This document shows positions 5,690-6,705 of a DNA stretch of 6,705 nt, piece after piece (position 1 is the first letter of the stretch; each line of letters opens with the position of its first letter). The position numbers and the translations under genes were made by a program. The notes beneath the pieces were generated by a model. That model did no database searches and was not told the origin of the DNA. It saw nothing but the letters and a program-made list of their open reading frames with translations. This stretch comes from an uncultured Lachnospiraceae bacterium (GTDB taxonomy: Bacteria; Bacillota; Clostridia; Lachnospirales; Lachnospiraceae): NCBI GenBank assembly GCA_947628025.1, contig CANQYH010000170.1, forward strand, positions 1-6,705, given 5' to 3'.

Positions 5690-6705
5690 ATGGTTGAGCT
5701 TGACCAGTTCAAGTATACATTATCGACGTTTCAGAAACCATTAGTGGAAGTGAGGGATTCACTTTGACCTGGACGGCAAAGTGAAGCGGATCGCGGAGCT
5801 GGACCGGTCCATGGAGGAGCCGGGGTTCTGGGACGATCCTGACCGTTCGACGAAGCTGATGAAAGAGAATAAAAACCTGAAAGACACCGTCGAAGAGTTC
5901 CGAAAGCTGGAAAGTCAGTACGAGGACATCGGCCTGCTGATCGAGATGGGCAATGAGGAGAACGATCCGGATGTGATCCCGGAGGTTGCGCAGATGCTGG
6001 ACGAGTTTAAGAACGAGCTGGAGGAACTGCGCATCACGACGCTGCTTTCCGGGCAGTATGACCAGTACAACGCGATCCTGCGTCTGAACGCGGGCGCGGG
6101 CGGCACGGAGTCCTGCGACTGGTGCAGTATGCTGTACCGGATGTACTGCCGGTGGGCGGATAAAAAGGGCTATTCGGTGGAGGTCCTGGATTATCTGGAC
6201 GGCGAGGAGGCCGGGATCAAGTCGGTGACGATCCAGATCAACGGTACGAACGCCTACGGATATCTGAAGTCGGAGCACGGCGTCCACAGGCTGGTGCGCA
6301 TTTCCCCGTTCAATGCGGCGGGCAAGCGGCAGACCTCGTTCGTGTCTTGCGACGTGATGCCGGATATCGAGGAGGATCTGGACGTGGAAATCAATCCGGA
6401 CGATCTGCGGATCGATACCTACCGTTCCAGCGGCGCCGGCGGCCAGCATATCAATAAGACCTCGTCGGCGGTGCGGATCACCCATATCCCGACGGGCGTG
6501 GTGGTCCAGTGCCAGAACGAGCGCTCTCAGTTCCAGAACAAAGATAAGGCCATGCAGATGCTGAAAGCCAAGCTGTTTATCTTAAAGCAGCAGGAGAACG
6601 CGGCGAACCTTTCCGACATCCGCGGCGATGTGGCCGATATCGCCTGGGGCAGCCAGATCCGTTCCTATGTGCTCCAGCCGTACACGATGGTCAAGGATCA
6701 CCGGA
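5690..6705 (+). CDS. prfB: Peptide chain release factor 2, programmed +1 frameshift; 3' end outside window
   Basis: RF2 reads UGA and UAA and triggers peptidyl-tRNA hydrolysis. ATG 5690 follows GAGGG (5678-5682, 7-base spacing). The zero frame ends after 25 codons at CTT TGA C (CTT 5762-5764, TGA 5765-5767). Skipping T5765 continues the protein in the +1 frame from GAC 5766 to the window end, 338 residues in total, so about 30 are missing. With the shift applied, the stop-codon recognition tripeptide SPF falls at 205-207 and the catalytic GGQ at 250-252, the same numbering as in E. coli RF2. SSGAGGQ has Ser at 246. The N-terminal helices (about 26-105) include FWDDP. The frameshift lets RF2 levels control its own synthesis: low RF2 lets the ribosome pause on UGA and slip. 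The stimulatory Shine-Dalgarno-like element is AGGG (5753-5756), 5 bases before CTT, shorter and farther away than the E. coli AGGGGG. Likely co-transcribed with secA. Confidence 0.97.
5753..5768 (+). promoter_or_regulatory. prfB programmed +1 frameshift signal
   Basis: AGGG (5753-5756), five bases, then CTT TGA C (5762-5768). This is the canonical slippery Leu codon and in-frame UGA followed by C, at codons 25-26 as in E. coli. All conserved RF2 sequence lies downstream in the +1 frame and the shift restores it exactly, so the stop is recoding and not a mutation. Confidence 0.95.

Noticed and set aside
2977..5712. 911-residue open frame antisense to secA
   Set aside because: It mirrors secA codon bias, with no family motifs, and overlaps a certain gene along its whole length. 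GC-rich third positions of secA keep stops out of the opposite strand.
5235..5744. 169-residue plus-strand frame overlapping the secA 3' end and the prfB start
   Set aside because: A shifted-frame shadow of secA and prfB with low-complexity Arg/Gly-rich sequence.
5765..5767. In-frame TGA in prfB as a disabling mutation or sequencing error
   Set aside because: CTT TGA C at codons 25-26 is the conserved RF2 recoding signal, and the +1 frame gives SPF and GGQ at the expected positions.

Overview
The window reads as a chromosomal segment of a Clostridia-type Firmicute, probably Lachnospiraceae-like. This is inferred from protein character: long-form HPF, the hpf/secA/prfB neighbourhood, AGGAGG-type ribosome binding sites, sigma-A promoters, and a CysRS N-terminus carrying a GHLTSDADEGEDKM insert. 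The housekeeping genes are GC-rich. Positions about 781-1640 and the hpf-secA intergenic region are clearly AT-richer.

Layout. 1-437 (+): 3' part of a thioredoxin reductase-like gene (trxB). 445-780 (+): only the first 111 residues of cysteinyl-tRNA synthetase (cysS), with a changed zinc-site motif (TCEPTVY for TCGPTVY), so very likely a broken copy. 781-1139: no credible gene, but two abutting hairpins and sequence resembling the non-coding mobilisation region of Firmicute integrative elements. 1140-1529 (-): an unrecognised, AT-rich, four-helix membrane protein with its own promoter. 1530-1814: spacer with a 16-bp hairpin. 1815-2345 (-): hpf, the long-form ribosome hibernation factor. 2346-3000: a 655-bp divergent control region. 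3001-5577 (+): complete secA. 5690-6705 (+): prfB (RF2), interrupted after codon 25 by its programmed +1 frameshift site and cut by the window end.

How the parts relate. hpf and secA are divergently transcribed from well-formed sigma-A promoters (TTGAAT-17-TATAAT and TTGAAT-17-TACAAT). Between them lie helically phased T-tracts, one perfect and one near-perfect Spo0A-box match, and a same-orientation array of DnaA-box 9-mers: five exact matches to TGTGNAWAA and three one-mismatch copies. This is the most striking unexplained structure in the window. It resembles a DnaA-titration or replication-control locus, or a non-canonical origin, lying between a growth-arrest gene (hpf) and an essential export gene (secA). 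secA and prfB are adjacent and co-directional, in the arrangement common in Firmicutes.

Left of hpf, the truncated cysS, the mobile-element-like segment and the orphan membrane gene look like the scar of an insertion and deletion. An intact cysS would then be needed elsewhere in the genome. In metagenome-derived sequence an assembly chimera is the alternative.
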